Of a stretch of DNA of 64,000 nucleotides, positions 38,129-47,892 are shown piece after piece. The stretch's first letter is position 1. Each line of letters starts with the position of its first letter. Origin of the DNA: Opitutaceae bacterium (GTDB taxonomy: Bacteria > Verrucomicrobiota > Verrucomicrobiia > Opitutales > Opitutaceae); the NCBI GenBank assembly GCA_016795565.1, contig JAEUGW010000019.1, positions 1 through 64,000 of the forward strand. Reading direction: 5' to 3'. Below the pieces are notes generated by a model, which was not told the DNA's origin, did not search any database, and worked only from the letters and a program-made list of their open reading frames with translations. A program made the position numbers and the translations under genes.

Positions 38129-39123
38129 GACCCACGCCGCCCGCCCTCCTGCTCACCCGGTCCGACATTGCGTCGGTCCTTTCACTCGACGATTGCATCG
38201 CCGCCGTCGAAGCGGTCTTCGCCGACCACGCCCGCGGCGAGACCATCCCGCCCGGGCTGCTGCATGGCGACGGGGTCGGGGGGGAATTTCACCTCAAGGC
38301 GGGCGGCCTCCTCGCTCCGGCACCGCGTTACGCCTGCAAGGTCAACGGCGGCTTTTTCCAGAATGGCCCCCGGCACGATCTGCCGGCCATTCAGGGGCTG
38401 ATCTTGCTTTACGATGCGGCCAACGGCGTGCCCCTGGCTGTGGCCGAATCGGGGCTCATCACGATGCTGCGCACCGGCGCCGCCACTGCGGTGGCGGCGA
38501 AACAGCTCGCCCGGGCGGACGCGGCAACCGTCACCCTCTGCGGCGCCGGCGTGCAGGGCGCCATGCAACTCCGCGCCCTGGCTCGCGTGCGACCGCTGCG
38601 ACGGATTTCCGTCTGGGACCTCGACCCGGCACGCGCGGCGGATTTTGCGACCAGGATGGCACCGGAACTCGGCTGCGAAGTGCGGGAGGTTCGTGATCTC
38701 AAGACCGCCTCGCGGGCCAGCGACATCATTGTCACCTGCACGCCTGCTAAAAAATGGTTTCTCGGCCGCGAGCATGTGCGGTCGGGCACATTCGTCGCGG
38801 CGGTCGGCGCCGACAGTCCGGGCAAGCAGGAGATCGAGCCGCAGCTCCTGGCCTCCGCCGTCGTCGTCTGCGATCTGCTGGCGCAATGCGCGGAGGTGGG
38901 AGACCTGCACCACGCCCTGGCCGAGGGCCTGATGGATCGCGCGCAGGTGCGCGGCGAGATCGGCGCGATTATCGCCGGCCGCGCGCCCGGGCGTCGCGAC
39001 GACACGGAAACCGTGATCTACGACGCCACCGGCACGGCGTTGCAGGATGCTGCGGCGCTGTCCGTCGCCTACGATCATGCCGTCGCCGCCGGCCGCGGCA
39101 CCCGTTTCGCCTTTTCCTCCTGA
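38125..39123 (+). CDS. ornithine cyclodeaminase / mu-crystallin family protein
   Basis: NAD(P)-binding enzyme of 332 residues. The dinucleotide site is VTLCGAGVQGAMQLRAL (about residue 135), preceded by GLITMLRTGAATAVAAKQL, the family's substrate region; the later IIVTCTPAKKWFLG and VGADSPGKQEIEP are also typical. Members make proline from ornithine, or act as amino-acid dehydrogenases or imine reductases. Start overlaps the previous stop by four bases. Beside a threonine dehydratase-like gene it recalls amino-acid degradation pairs such as those of ectoine breakdown, but the other genes of that route are absent. Confidence 0.83.
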   Translation: MRPTPPALLLTRSDIASVLSLDDCIAAVEAVFADHARGETIPPGLLHGDGVGGEFHLKAGGLLAPAPRYACKVNGGFFQNGPRHDLPAIQGLILLYDAANGVPLAVAESGLITMLRTGAATAVAAKQLARADAATVTLCGAGVQGAMQLRALARVRPLRRISVWDLDPARAADFATRMAPELGCEVREVRDLKTASRASDIIVTCTPAKKWFLGREHVRSGTFVAAVGADSPGKQEIEPQLLASAVVVCDLLAQCAEVGDLHHALAEGLMDRAQVRGEIGAIIAGRAPGRRDDTETVIYDATGTALQDAAALSVAYDHAVAAGRGTRFAFSS

Positions 39124-39127
39124 ATTT

Positions 39128-40645
39128 ATGCCAACCCTGACTCCACTCCTGCTTCGCCGGTCCGTCTGGGCCGTTGCCTGCGCCTGCCTGCTCCTGACCG
39201 CTTCCTCCCTGCGGGCGGCCAAAATCACGCTGGAAACCCGAACCGTGACGCTGCCGGACGGTTCGTCGGCCGAGTATGAGCTCGGCACTCTGCACGTGCC
39301 CGAGAATCGCGGCGATCCTGCGAGCCGCACCATCAAGGTGGGTTTCGCGCGCTTCAAGGCGATCGCGCCCACCGGCGCGCCGCCGACCTTCCACCTGCCC
39401 GGCGGCCCCGGCGGGTCCTACGTCAAGAGCCTGAACCTGACCAAGGCCGATCCGGCGGCGCGCAAGCTCAACGAGCGCCAAGCGGCCGACCTGAAGCTTT
39501 ACCGGCAGATCGGAGATGTGGTCTACGTGGACCAACGCGGCTGCAGCGACCTAGGGGACAACCTAGCTTACGCCTACGATATTCCCGCCAAGTCCCTGGA
39601 CCAGCCTGGCCGCATGGCGCGCGAGACGGCGGAGTATGTCGTCGCCGCCAAGGCGGCGGTGGCGGACCACCAGAAGAAGGGCATCGATCTCCGCGGCTAC
39701 ACCGTGCTCGAGTGCGCGGCCGATGTGAACGATGTGCGCCGCGAACTGGGCTATGAGCGTATCACGCTCATCGGACAGAGCTTCGGGTCCCAGTGGAGTT
39801 TCGCGATCATGCGCCTGCACCCGGCGATCGTGGCCCGCGCGGTGCTTTCCGGGGTCGAACCCATCGATTGCGGCTACGACATGCCCTCCCACATCTACGC
39901 CTCGATGCGCCGGCAGTGGCAGGCGGTCGAGCGCGAGGCCGCGTTCAAGCCCTACCTTCCGGCCGGGGGCATCGCGGGCGCGGTGAGCGAGATCGTCCGC
40001 CGGCTGGAGCGGGGGCCGTTCGAGGTCAAGACGACGGACAAATCCGGCAAGGCCGTTACAATCACCCTCGGTCGCGACGACTGGCAGCCGGGCAACCCCG
40101 CTGCGATCTTGGCGGTATATCACGGTCACTACGACGCGTGGGCCAAGAGCGTCGTCGCGAAGCGGCAGGCGCGCAAGGGGAGGATCGATCCGCTAATCGG
40201 GTTGCTGATCGACACCAGCTTGGCGGTCACGCCGGAGCGCCGCAACCTGCTGCGCACCGATCCGGCCATCGCCGTGCTCGGCGAATGGAATTTCGACGAC
40301 TACATGGCGACCGAGGATATCTGGCCCTCGGCGGATGTCGGCGACGCCTTCCGCAACGAGGTGCTGAACAGGACGCCGGTGCTCTTTGTGCAGGGCGACT
40401 GGGATACCTCCACCCCGATGGAGAACCTGCTGCATGTGCAGCCCTACTTCGTCAACAGCCGCACGATCTTGGTGCACCAGGGTTCCCACGGCGCCTATGC
40501 CGCCGTGCGCGCGCAACTGCCGGAAGCCACGGCCGCCATCATGGACTTCGTCCGTAACGGCGCCACCGAGAACCTGCCGTCGTTGGTGACCGTGACCGCG
40601 CCGAAGTTCGCTGCTCCCGATTTCCCGGTGCCGGCCAAGCTCTGA
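39128..40645 (+). CDS. exported alpha/beta hydrolase, prolyl aminopeptidase-like
   Basis: Exported hydrolase of 505 residues. A Sec signal covers residues 1-31 (VWAVACACLLLTASSLRAA). The fold is seen in FHLPGGPGGSYV (oxyanion loop), VVYVDQRGCSDLGDN, and the nucleophile elbow ERITLIGQSFGSQWSF (Ser near residue 220); the late Asp and His are likely in FVQGDWDTSTPMEN and VHQGSHGAY. This S33-type layout fits a tripeptidyl or prolyl aminopeptidase. It is 4 bp downstream of the cyclodeaminase-like gene. It probably trims peptides in the periplasm before uptake. Confidence 0.8.
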   Translation: MPTLTPLLLRRSVWAVACACLLLTASSLRAAKITLETRTVTLPDGSSAEYELGTLHVPENRGDPASRTIKVGFARFKAIAPTGAPPTFHLPGGPGGSYVKSLNLTKADPAARKLNERQAADLKLYRQIGDVVYVDQRGCSDLGDNLAYAYDIPAKSLDQPGRMARETAEYVVAAKAAVADHQKKGIDLRGYTVLECAADVNDVRRELGYERITLIGQSFGSQWSFAIMRLHPAIVARAVLSGVEPIDCGYDMPSHIYASMRRQWQAVEREAAFKPYLPAGGIAGAVSEIVRRLERGPFEVKTTDKSGKAVTITLGRDDWQPGNPAAILAVYHGHYDAWAKSVVAKRQARKGRIDPLIGLLIDTSLAVTPERRNLLRTDPAIAVLGEWNFDDYMATEDIWPSADVGDAFRNEVLNRTPVLFVQGDWDTSTPMENLLHVQPYFVNSRTILVHQGSHGAYAAVRAQLPEATAAIMDFVRNGATENLPSLVTVTAPKFAAPDFPVPAKL

Positions 40646-40661
40646 ACCCGAATCTCCGCGT

Positions 40662-42398
40662 ATGCACCACAGGCTCCCTCTCTCCGCGCTGCTTGTCGTC
40701 GCCTCCGGCCTGATCTCCGGCGCCAACCCGGCGGCGAATCGGACCTTCGACGTGTTGATCCGGGGCGGAACGGTCATTGACGGCACCGGCGCGCCGGGTT
40801 TCGTGGCCGACGTGGGCCTGATTGGCGACACCATCGCGGCCATCGGCCGCCTGGACGGCGCGTCGGCCCCCGTGGTGGTCGCGGCAGAAGGGCGGATTGT
40901 GACGCCAGGCTTCATCGACCTGCACACCCATCTGGAACAAGGGGACGGGCTGGCTTCATCCGACGTGCGGCGCCGCGCTGCGCAGAACTACATCACACAG
41001 GGCGTGACCACGGCCTTCGTCAACCAAGACGGGCGGCAGCCGGCATCGCTAACGGACCAGCGCAAGAAGTTCGAGCGCCTCGGGATCGGAGTGAACGTCG
41101 CGCTCGCCAACGGGCATGACACCCTTCGCCGCCAGGTGATGGGCAAGGATCTCCAGCGCCCGGCTACGGCTGCCGAACTCGACCGGATGCGGGAGCTACT
41201 GCGCCGCAGCTTGGCAGATGAGGGCTCGTTTGGCCTTTCGCTCGGGCTAGAGTATTTCAGCGGCCGGCATGCCGACACGACCGAGTTGATCGCGCTGGCG
41301 ACGGAGCTGCCGGCCTACAATGGCGTGTATATCTCCCACCTGCGCAGCCAGGGTTCCGCACCGATGTGGTATAAGCCCAGTGTGGATGGCGCCGCGCCGC
41401 CTCCGACCCTCGAGCAGGCGCTCGATGAAATCATCCAGGTGGCGGAGGGAACAGGTTGCAGCGCGGTGGCCACCCATATCAAAGGCTGGGGGCCCGGTTA
41501 TCGGGGCCAAGCCGCCCGCACAGTGGCCACCATCAATGCGGCGCGGGCGCGCGGGTTGCGTCTGTATGCCGATGTCTATCCTTACGACAGCGCGGGTAGC
41601 GACGGTGATTTTGTGGCGCTGCCCCCGTGGGCGATTGGTTCCGGCCGGCCTGAGGGCGCGACCAGCGGGCCGCGCGACTACCGGCCCGGGTTGCGCCGGA
41701 TCCTGGCGGCAGGCGATCAGGCTGAGGCCCTGCGCCGCGACGTGGAGCATCAGGTTGCGCTCAAGGGCGGGGCCGAGAACATCCACGTGCTCGACTATCC
41801 CAACCCGGCTTGGGTCGGACGGACGCTCGCCGACCTTATGCAGACCGAGCGGCTCGGGTTGACGGACCTCGCGGTGCGGCTCCAAATCGAGGGCGACCCG
41901 GCGAAGGCCGGCGGCGCCAAGCTCCGCGCCGTCAGCATGGAGCAGCGCGATGTGGACCTGTTCGTGACCCAGCCCTGGACCGCCGGCTCCACCGACGGCT
42001 GGATCGTGTTGCCCGAGGAGGCCGTCGGACCGAAAAAATACATCGGCACCAACCGCCGCTGCTTCGGGAGCTTCCCGTGGCGGCTGATCAATTACACCCG
42101 CGACCGGCGACTGGAGAGCATTGAGGAGTCCGTCCGCAAATGCACGGGCCTGCCGGCGGAGATTCTCAACCTGCGCGACCGCGGACGGCTGGCCCCCGGC
42201 TGCAAGGCGGACATCGCCGTCATCGACCTGGCCCGCCTCCAGGATCACACCACGCTGCTGGAGCCGAACGAATACGCCACGGGCGTCGAGCAGGTGTTTG
42301 TGAACGGCGTGGCCGTCATCCGGAACGCCGAGCGCACGCTCGCCCTGCCCGGACGCGTGCTCGTCCCGGCCGGCGCGAAACTGGGCGGCGGATCATGA
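40662..42398 (+). CDS. N-acyl-D-amino-acid deacylase (D-aminoacylase) family amidohydrolase
   Basis: Zinc amidohydrolase of 578 residues. It may be exported: residues 1-25 (MHHRLPLSALLVVASGLISG) look like a signal peptide. Metal-site motif VTPGFIDLHTHLEQGD (about residue 90), further family blocks GLSLGLEYFSGRHAD, YISHLRSQG and CSAVATHIKGWG, and the terminal GRLAPGCKADIAVIDLARLQ. Family members remove acyl groups from D-amino acids or split D-residue dipeptides. It lies 16 bp after the aminopeptidase-like gene and 42 bp before the first S9 peptidase, in one run. Confidence 0.85.
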   Translation: MHHRLPLSALLVVASGLISGANPAANRTFDVLIRGGTVIDGTGAPGFVADVGLIGDTIAAIGRLDGASAPVVVAAEGRIVTPGFIDLHTHLEQGDGLASSDVRRRAAQNYITQGVTTAFVNQDGRQPASLTDQRKKFERLGIGVNVALANGHDTLRRQVMGKDLQRPATAAELDRMRELLRRSLADEGSFGLSLGLEYFSGRHADTTELIALATELPAYNGVYISHLRSQGSAPMWYKPSVDGAAPPPTLEQALDEIIQVAEGTGCSAVATHIKGWGPGYRGQAARTVATINAARARGLRLYADVYPYDSAGSDGDFVALPPWAIGSGRPEGATSGPRDYRPGLRRILAAGDQAEALRRDVEHQVALKGGAENIHVLDYPNPAWVGRTLADLMQTERLGLTDLAVRLQIEGDPAKAGGAKLRAVSMEQRDVDLFVTQPWTAGSTDGWIVLPEEAVGPKKYIGTNRRCFGSFPWRLINYTRDRRLESIEESVRKCTGLPAEILNLRDRGRLAPGCKADIAVIDLARLQDHTTLLEPNEYATGVEQVFVNGVAVIRNAERTLALPGRVLVPAGAKLGGGS

Positions 42399-42440
42399 GG
42401 ATGCGGCCCCGCGATTTTTCCCTAAACAATCCCAACCAAC

Positions 42441-44459
42441 ATGAAAACCATCGCCATACTTCTTGCCCTCGGCCTGGCGGGCCCGCTCCCTTCCTCCGCC
42501 CAGGCCGCGGAGGTGACCCCCGAACTGATCGCCGATCTGACCATGGTGGAGGAGGTGCGCCTGTCGGCCGACGGGAAGTGGGTGTCGTATATCGTCGGCG
42601 TCGAGTCGGGCGGGGAGGGAGGCAGGGCGAAAGAGCTGTGGATGGCCAGCGTGGACGGGGCGCCGGTGCAGCGGCGATTGTTGCCGAACCGGAGCCGGGT
42701 GTTGGTCGCCCGCTGGTCCCCCGATGGCCGCCTCGCAGTCATCGCCCAAAGCGAGGACACGCCCCGCCGCCGGCAATTGCTGCTGCTGGAACCGGGCACG
42801 GGCGTCATGCATGTGCTCGCCGACCGCTTCGATGGTGACTCGGTGGAATGGTCGCCGGACGGTCGGCAACTCGGGTTTGTCCGGTCGGAAAGCGCCGTGC
42901 CGGCGCGCAAGCGGCCCGCCGGCGAGCCCCAGGTGCTGGGTGCGGCCCGCGAAGGCGGCGGCAGCGTCAGCCGTTTTCACACCCTCGACGTCGCGACGGG
43001 TGTGACCCAGGCGCGCACTCCCTTGACGCACAGCGTGGGTGATTATGCTTGGTCGCCGCGGGGAGACGGGATCGTGGCGGTGGCGAGGCCGACCGGAGCA
43101 TCGTCCCGACCGGTCGTCACGATTCTTCCCTTCGCGTCCGGCGCCGCGCCGCGCGCGCTGTGGCCGGTGGAGGACCAGACCATCGGCCTCGCGTGGTCGC
43201 CGGACGGGAAGACCGTCGCCTGGTGCGGACGCGAGTTCACGCCAGGCAGCGGGCAGTTGGTGCTGATGAATGCCGAGGGTGAGCCGCGACCCCGCACCGT
43301 GCAGGCGGATTTCCCGGGCAGCCTGCACCACATTCTTTTCCGGGCGGACGGACGCCTGGCCTTTGGCGCGCAGGAAAACCTGCGGGTGGGGATCTACTCG
43401 GTGGCGGCCGACGGCTCCGACCTGCGGGCAGATCATCCGGCGGCGTCCTTTGCGCCGGGTTCGCTCGGGGTGGGATCGTTCACGAAATTCACGATCTCCT
43501 TCAGCGCCGACGGTTCCCGGGTCGCGAGCATGGTGTCCGGCCCGCGCGAACCGGCCAATGTGATTGCGGGCCCGTGGCGCGGCCAGCTCACACGCCGGAC
43601 GGATCTCAATCCCGCCGTGGCCGGGCTGGCGCTGGGAGCGGTGGAGGACATTTCCTGGCGTTCTTTTGACGGGCTCCAGATCCATGGATTTTTGGTGAAG
43701 CCACCGGGCTTCGATCCGGCGAAAAAGTATCCGCTGGTCGTCGAGGTGCATGGCGGGCCGCGCCGGTCATGGTGGGCGACCTGCTTTCTCAACAGCTCGC
43801 ACTGGGCCCAGTGGCTCGCCAGTCAGGGCTACGTCGTCCTCATGCCGAATCCGCGCGGCAGCGAAGGCCGCGGGGCGGAATTCGTGCGCGCCAACCGCAT
43901 GGACCTCGGTGGCGGCGACTGGCGTGATGTGGTGGGGGGACTGGACCATGTCCTCACCCTTGGCTACATCGACCCCGAGCGCCTCGCCTTGGCGGGTTGG
44001 AGCTACGGCGGCTACCTGACCGCTTGGGGGATAGGCCAGCCGGAAGGCCAGAGGTTCAAGGCGGCGATCGTAGGCGCGGGCATCATCAATCTGTTCACCC
44101 GCGGCGGAGCGGCGGGCGGTTGGTCGGACAACCATTGGGGCGATCCGCAGGCGATCTGGCGCCATGCTCAGGAATTCTTCAGCCGTTCGCCGATCGCGCA
44201 TGTGAGCCGGGTCACGGCCGCGGCGCTGATCCTGCACGGGGACAACGACTCGAAGGTGCCGCACAGCCAGGCGCTGGAGTTTTTCAACGGTCTGCGTGCG
44301 ATGGGCGTCCCAACGGAAGCCCGCATCTATCCCGGCGAAGGGCACAGCATCGGGCGGCGAGACCACCAGATCGATCTGCTCAACAGCATCGCACGTTGGC
44401 TGCGCACCTACGTCCCGGTCGATGGGGCGGCAAAATTCTCTGGCATCCCGGGTCGATGA
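42441..44459 (+). CDS. S9 family peptidase (DPP/acyl-peptidase type), tandem copy 1
   Basis: Exported serine peptidase of 672 residues. Signal peptide 1-22 (MKTIAILLALGLAGPLPSSA). Residues 30-390 form a beta-propeller (repeats such as ARWSPDGRLAVIAQ, VEWSPDGRQLGFV, LAWSPDGKTVAWCG). The catalytic domain follows, with Ser521 in LAGWSYGGYLTAWG, Asp603 in HGDNDSKVPHSQ and His635 in YPGEGHSIGRRDH. It would release dipeptides or acyl residues from peptides in the periplasm. The stop overlaps the start of the POT transporter gene (ATGA), a tight link. A close paralogue follows at 45865-47892. Confidence 0.92.
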   Translation: MKTIAILLALGLAGPLPSSAQAAEVTPELIADLTMVEEVRLSADGKWVSYIVGVESGGEGGRAKELWMASVDGAPVQRRLLPNRSRVLVARWSPDGRLAVIAQSEDTPRRRQLLLLEPGTGVMHVLADRFDGDSVEWSPDGRQLGFVRSESAVPARKRPAGEPQVLGAAREGGGSVSRFHTLDVATGVTQARTPLTHSVGDYAWSPRGDGIVAVARPTGASSRPVVTILPFASGAAPRALWPVEDQTIGLAWSPDGKTVAWCGREFTPGSGQLVLMNAEGEPRPRTVQADFPGSLHHILFRADGRLAFGAQENLRVGIYSVAADGSDLRADHPAASFAPGSLGVGSFTKFTISFSADGSRVASMVSGPREPANVIAGPWRGQLTRRTDLNPAVAGLALGAVEDISWRSFDGLQIHGFLVKPPGFDPAKKYPLVVEVHGGPRRSWWATCFLNSSHWAQWLASQGYVVLMPNPRGSEGRGAEFVRANRMDLGGGDWRDVVGGLDHVLTLGYIDPERLALAGWSYGGYLTAWGIGQPEGQRFKAAIVGAGIINLFTRGGAAGGWSDNHWGDPQAIWRHAQEFFSRSPIAHVSRVTAAALILHGDNDSKVPHSQALEFFNGLRAMGVPTEARIYPGEGHSIGRRDHQIDLLNSIARWLRTYVPVDGAAKFSGIPGR

Positions 44460-45799
44460 TTGGTTTTTCCGCCCATCCCCGCTGCCTGCCGGTGATGTTT
44501 TTCACAGAGATGTGGGAGCGCTTCAGCTTCTACGGGATGAACGCGCTCCTGGTGCTGTATCTGGTGCTGCCGGCGGCGGACGGCGGGCTGGGCTACACGG
44601 CGGAGCGCGCGGCCATCCTCTACGGGAACTACACCCTGCTGCTCTATCTGCTGGCCATCGTGGGCGGCTGGGTGGCCGACCGCTGGATCGGCCAGAAGAT
44701 GGCTGTGTTGGCCGGCGGGATGGTGATCGCCGCCGGGCACTTCGTGATCGCGCTCGGTTCGGTCGCCAACCTCTACATCGGGCTGGGTTGCGTGGCCATC
44801 GGGACCGGTTTCCTCAAGCCGAACATTAGCTCGCTCGTCGGCCGCCTGTATGCGGCGGATGATCCGCGCCGCGACGCCGGCTTCTCGCTCTACTACATGG
44901 GCATCAATCTGGGTGCATTCCTGGCGCCGCTCGCCTGCGGCTACCTGGCGCAGAGCGAGGGTTTCCGAAACTGGCTCGGGCAGGCCGGGTTCGACCCGCG
45001 CGGTAGCTGGCACTGGGGGTTTGGCGCCGCCGGTGTCGGCATGCTCGCGGGCCTGGTGACCTTTCTCCGCTCCTGGCGGGAAATTCCGGCCGACGCGACG
45101 CCGCGTCGGGTCGCGCGGGACGATGCCGCCGCCGCGCCCCCGCTGCCGCGCGGTGAGCTGATGCAGCGCTTCCTCTCGATCAGTTTCTTCTGTGTCTGCG
45201 CTATTCTCTTTTTCGCGGTGCTCAAGCAGTCGGGCTCCTCGATGAATCTTTTCGCCGATCGCCTGACGCGGACTGAAATCCTCGGGTTCTCGTTTCCGTC
45301 GTCCTGGTTCCAGTCCGTCGGGCCGGCCTTCATTATCGTGCTGGCTCCGCTGTTTTCCCGGCTGTGGCTGCGGCTTGGTTCCCGGCAGCCGTCGAGTCCG
45401 GCCAAGGCCATCCTGGGCCTGTGGGGCGCGGCGACCTGCATGGGGCTGATGGCGGTCGCGGCTTGGCTGGCCGTCACGGGCCGGGTGAGTCCGTTCTGGC
45501 TAGTCGCGGCCTATGCGGCCCAGACGGTGGGGGAATTGTGTCTGAGCCCGGTGGGCCTGAGCAATGTCGCGCGGCTCTCACCGTCGGCGATCACCGGTCT
45601 GATGATGGGCGTGTGGTTCCTGGCGATCGGCCTAGGCGGAAAACTGGCGGGTTCGCTCGCGGCCGGTTTTGGCCGGAGCGAGCCCGGGGAACTGGCCGGG
45701 GTCTTTGGCCGCCAGGCGCTTTGGCTCGCCGTGTTTGCCGTCCTGCTGGCCCTGCTGGTGCCGTGGGTCCGAAGGGTCATCAACCGGGTGAATGGGTGA
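44456..45799 (+). CDS. POT family proton-dependent peptide transporter
   Basis: Inner-membrane transporter of 447 residues and about 12-14 helices. The POT hallmark is FTEMWERFSFYGMNALLVLY (residues 17-36, ExxERFxYY-like with FY for YY), and the second family block includes GLGCVAIGTGFLKPNISSLV and FSLYYMGINLGAFLAPL. Such proteins bring di- and tripeptides into the cell with protons. It starts inside the S9 stop codon (four-base overlap), linking peptide release to uptake. It ends 65 bp before the second S9 gene. Length is a little short but normal for bacterial members. Confidence 0.92.
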   Translation: MIGFSAHPRCLPVMFFTEMWERFSFYGMNALLVLYLVLPAADGGLGYTAERAAILYGNYTLLLYLLAIVGGWVADRWIGQKMAVLAGGMVIAAGHFVIALGSVANLYIGLGCVAIGTGFLKPNISSLVGRLYAADDPRRDAGFSLYYMGINLGAFLAPLACGYLAQSEGFRNWLGQAGFDPRGSWHWGFGAAGVGMLAGLVTFLRSWREIPADATPRRVARDDAAAAPPLPRGELMQRFLSISFFCVCAILFFAVLKQSGSSMNLFADRLTRTEILGFSFPSSWFQSVGPAFIIVLAPLFSRLWLRLGSRQPSSPAKAILGLWGAATCMGLMAVAAWLAVTGRVSPFWLVAAYAAQTVGELCLSPVGLSNVARLSPSAITGLMMGVWFLAIGLGGKLAGSLAAGFGRSEPGELAGVFGRQALWLAVFAVLLALLVPWVRRVINRVNG

Positions 45800-45864
45800 T
45801 TGATACCACGGTCTCACGCCGGCTGAACCCCAGCCCCAATGATTTTCTTCAACCCCCAACCAGG

Positions 45865-47892
45865 ATGACCATGAACCTTGCAATGGTGACAATACGACTG
45901 GCGAGGACGATCCTTGTCCTCATGGGTCCGGCCATCGCCGCCGCGACCGAGGTGACACCCGAACTGATCGTGGACCTTAAGGTGGTAGAAGAGGTGCGCC
46001 TGTCGGGTGATGGCCAATGGGTCTCGTATATTGTCAGCCCGGAATCGGCCGGCGAAAATGGCAAGGCGATGGAATTGTGGATGGTCAGCGTGGAGGGAGC
46101 GCCGGCGCCACGGCGACTGTTGCCGGACCGGAACCGGGTGTCCGTCGCCCGCTGGTCGCCCGACGGACGCCTCGCGGTCATCGCGCAAACCGAGGCCGCT
46201 CCCCGTCGCCGACAGCTCCTGTTGCTGGAGCCTGGCACGGGTGCCGTGCGGGTGCTCGTGGACCGCTTCGAGGGCGACTCGCTGGAATGGTCGCCCGATG
46301 GCCGGCAGATTGGCTTCATCAAATCGGAGAGCACCGGGCCCGCCCGGAAACCCGCCGCCGGGGAAGCCCGGGTGCTAGGCGCGACCCGCGAGGGCGGTGG
46401 CAGTGTCAGCCGCTTCCACACGCTCGATGTCGCGACGGGCGTGTCGCAGGCGCGCACGCCCTTGACACACAGTGTGGGCAAGTATGCCTGGTCCCCTCGC
46501 GGTGACGCCATCGCCGCGGAGGCGCGGCCGGCGACTGCTCCATCTCGGCGGAAGGTGACCATCCTGCCCTTTGCGACGGGCGTCACGCCGCGCGAACTGT
46601 GGCCGGTGGAGGATCAGACCATCGGCCTCGCGTGGTCGCCGGACGGGAAGACCGTCGCCTGGTGCGGACGCGAGTTCACGCCCGGCAGCGGGCAGTTGGT
46701 GCTGATGAATGCCGAGGGTGAGCCGCGACCCCGCACCGTGCAGGCGGATTTCCCGGGCAGTCTGCATAACATTCGTTTCCGCCCGGATGGACGGCTGGCG
46801 TTCGGCGCGCTGGAGGACCTGCGGGCGGGCATCTATTCGGTGGCGGGCGACGGCTCCGACCTGCGGGCGGATCACCCTGCGGCGTCCTTCGCGCCGGGTT
46901 CGCTCGGGGTGGGCTCGTTCACGAAATTCACGATCGCATTCAGCGCCGACGGTTCGCGGGTCGCCAGCATGGTGTCCGGCCCGCGCGAACCGGCCAACGT
47001 GATCGCGGGCCCGTGGCGCGGCCAGCTCACCCGGCGGACGAATCTCAATCCCGTCGTCGCAGAGCTGACGCTCGGCACGGTGGAGGATATAGCATGGCGT
47101 TCGTTCGACGGACTCCAGATTCACGGTTTTTTGGTGAAGCCTCCTGGGTTCGATCCGGCCAAAAAATATCCGTTGGTGATCGAGGCGCACGGCGGACCGC
47201 GCCGGTCATGGTGGGCGACTTGTTTCCTGAACTACGCGGATTGGAGCCAGTGGATGGCGCACCAAGGTTATGTCGTCCTGATGCCGAATCCGCGCGGCAG
47301 CGAGGGCCGCGGGGCAGAGTTTGTGCGCAGCAATCGCCGGGATATCGGCGGCGGTGACTGGCGTGATGTGGTGGCCGGTCTGGACCATGTGATCTCACTC
47401 GGCTTCATTGATCCAGAGCGTCTCGCCCTGACGGGTTGGAGTTACGGGGGCTATCTGACCGCCTGGGGGATCGGCCAGCCGGAAGGCCGGCGATTCAAGG
47501 CGGCGATTGTCGGCGCGGGCATCATCAACCTGTTCACCAGCGGAGGCGCGGCGAGCGGCTGGTCGGACAGCCATTGGGGCGATCCGCAGGCGATCTGGCG
47601 GTTTCCGCAGGAGTTCTTCAATCGCTCGCCGCTCGCCCATGTGGGCCGGGTCAGGGCCGCGACGTTGATTCTGCATGGCGACGCCGATTCGACGGTGCCC
47701 CACAGCCAGGCGCTGGAATACTACCACGGGCTGCGCACGATGGGCGTCCAGACGGAGGCCCGTTTCTACCCCGGCGAGGGCCACGTCATCACCCGACGCG
47801 ACCATCGCATAGACCTGCTCAACAGTGTCGCACGCTGGTTGCGCACATATGTTCCGCCCGGGGCGCTGGCCGATGGGGGCAAGCCGCGCTAG
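45865..47892 (+). CDS. S9 family peptidase, tandem copy 2
   Basis: Exported serine peptidase of 675 residues, closely similar to 42441-44459 over the entire length (same propeller and catalytic domain). Signal peptide 1-27 (MTMNLAMVTIRLARTILVLM to AAA). Ser in LTGWSYGGYLTAWG, Asp in HGDADSTVPHSQ and His in YPGEGHVITRRDH are retained, so it should be active. A stretch of about 163 bp (46597-46760) is nearly identical to 43158-43321, far above the surrounding similarity, which suggests recent gene conversion. Differences in the substrate pocket cannot be judged here. It closes the peptide unit before a decayed region. Confidence 0.92.
   Translation: MTMNLAMVTIRLARTILVLMGPAIAAATEVTPELIVDLKVVEEVRLSGDGQWVSYIVSPESAGENGKAMELWMVSVEGAPAPRRLLPDRNRVSVARWSPDGRLAVIAQTEAAPRRRQLLLLEPGTGAVRVLVDRFEGDSLEWSPDGRQIGFIKSESTGPARKPAAGEARVLGATREGGGSVSRFHTLDVATGVSQARTPLTHSVGKYAWSPRGDAIAAEARPATAPSRRKVTILPFATGVTPRELWPVEDQTIGLAWSPDGKTVAWCGREFTPGSGQLVLMNAEGEPRPRTVQADFPGSLHNIRFRPDGRLAFGALEDLRAGIYSVAGDGSDLRADHPAASFAPGSLGVGSFTKFTIAFSADGSRVASMVSGPREPANVIAGPWRGQLTRRTNLNPVVAELTLGTVEDIAWRSFDGLQIHGFLVKPPGFDPAKKYPLVIEAHGGPRRSWWATCFLNYADWSQWMAHQGYVVLMPNPRGSEGRGAEFVRSNRRDIGGGDWRDVVAGLDHVISLGFIDPERLALTGWSYGGYLTAWGIGQPEGRRFKAAIVGAGIINLFTSGGAASGWSDSHWGDPQAIWRFPQEFFNRSPLAHVGRVRAATLILHGDADSTVPHSQALEYYHGLRTMGVQTEARFYPGEGHVITRRDHRIDLLNSVARWLRTYVPPGALADGGKPR

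Noticed and set aside
37157..39123. The dehydratase-like + cyclodeaminase-like pair as an ectoine (eutBC) or SbnAB-like diaminopropionate set
   Set aside because: The ectoine hydrolase and deacetylase genes are missing, and the PLP enzyme is of threonine dehydratase/serine racemase type rather than cysteine-synthase type as in SbnA; no siderophore synthetase is present.
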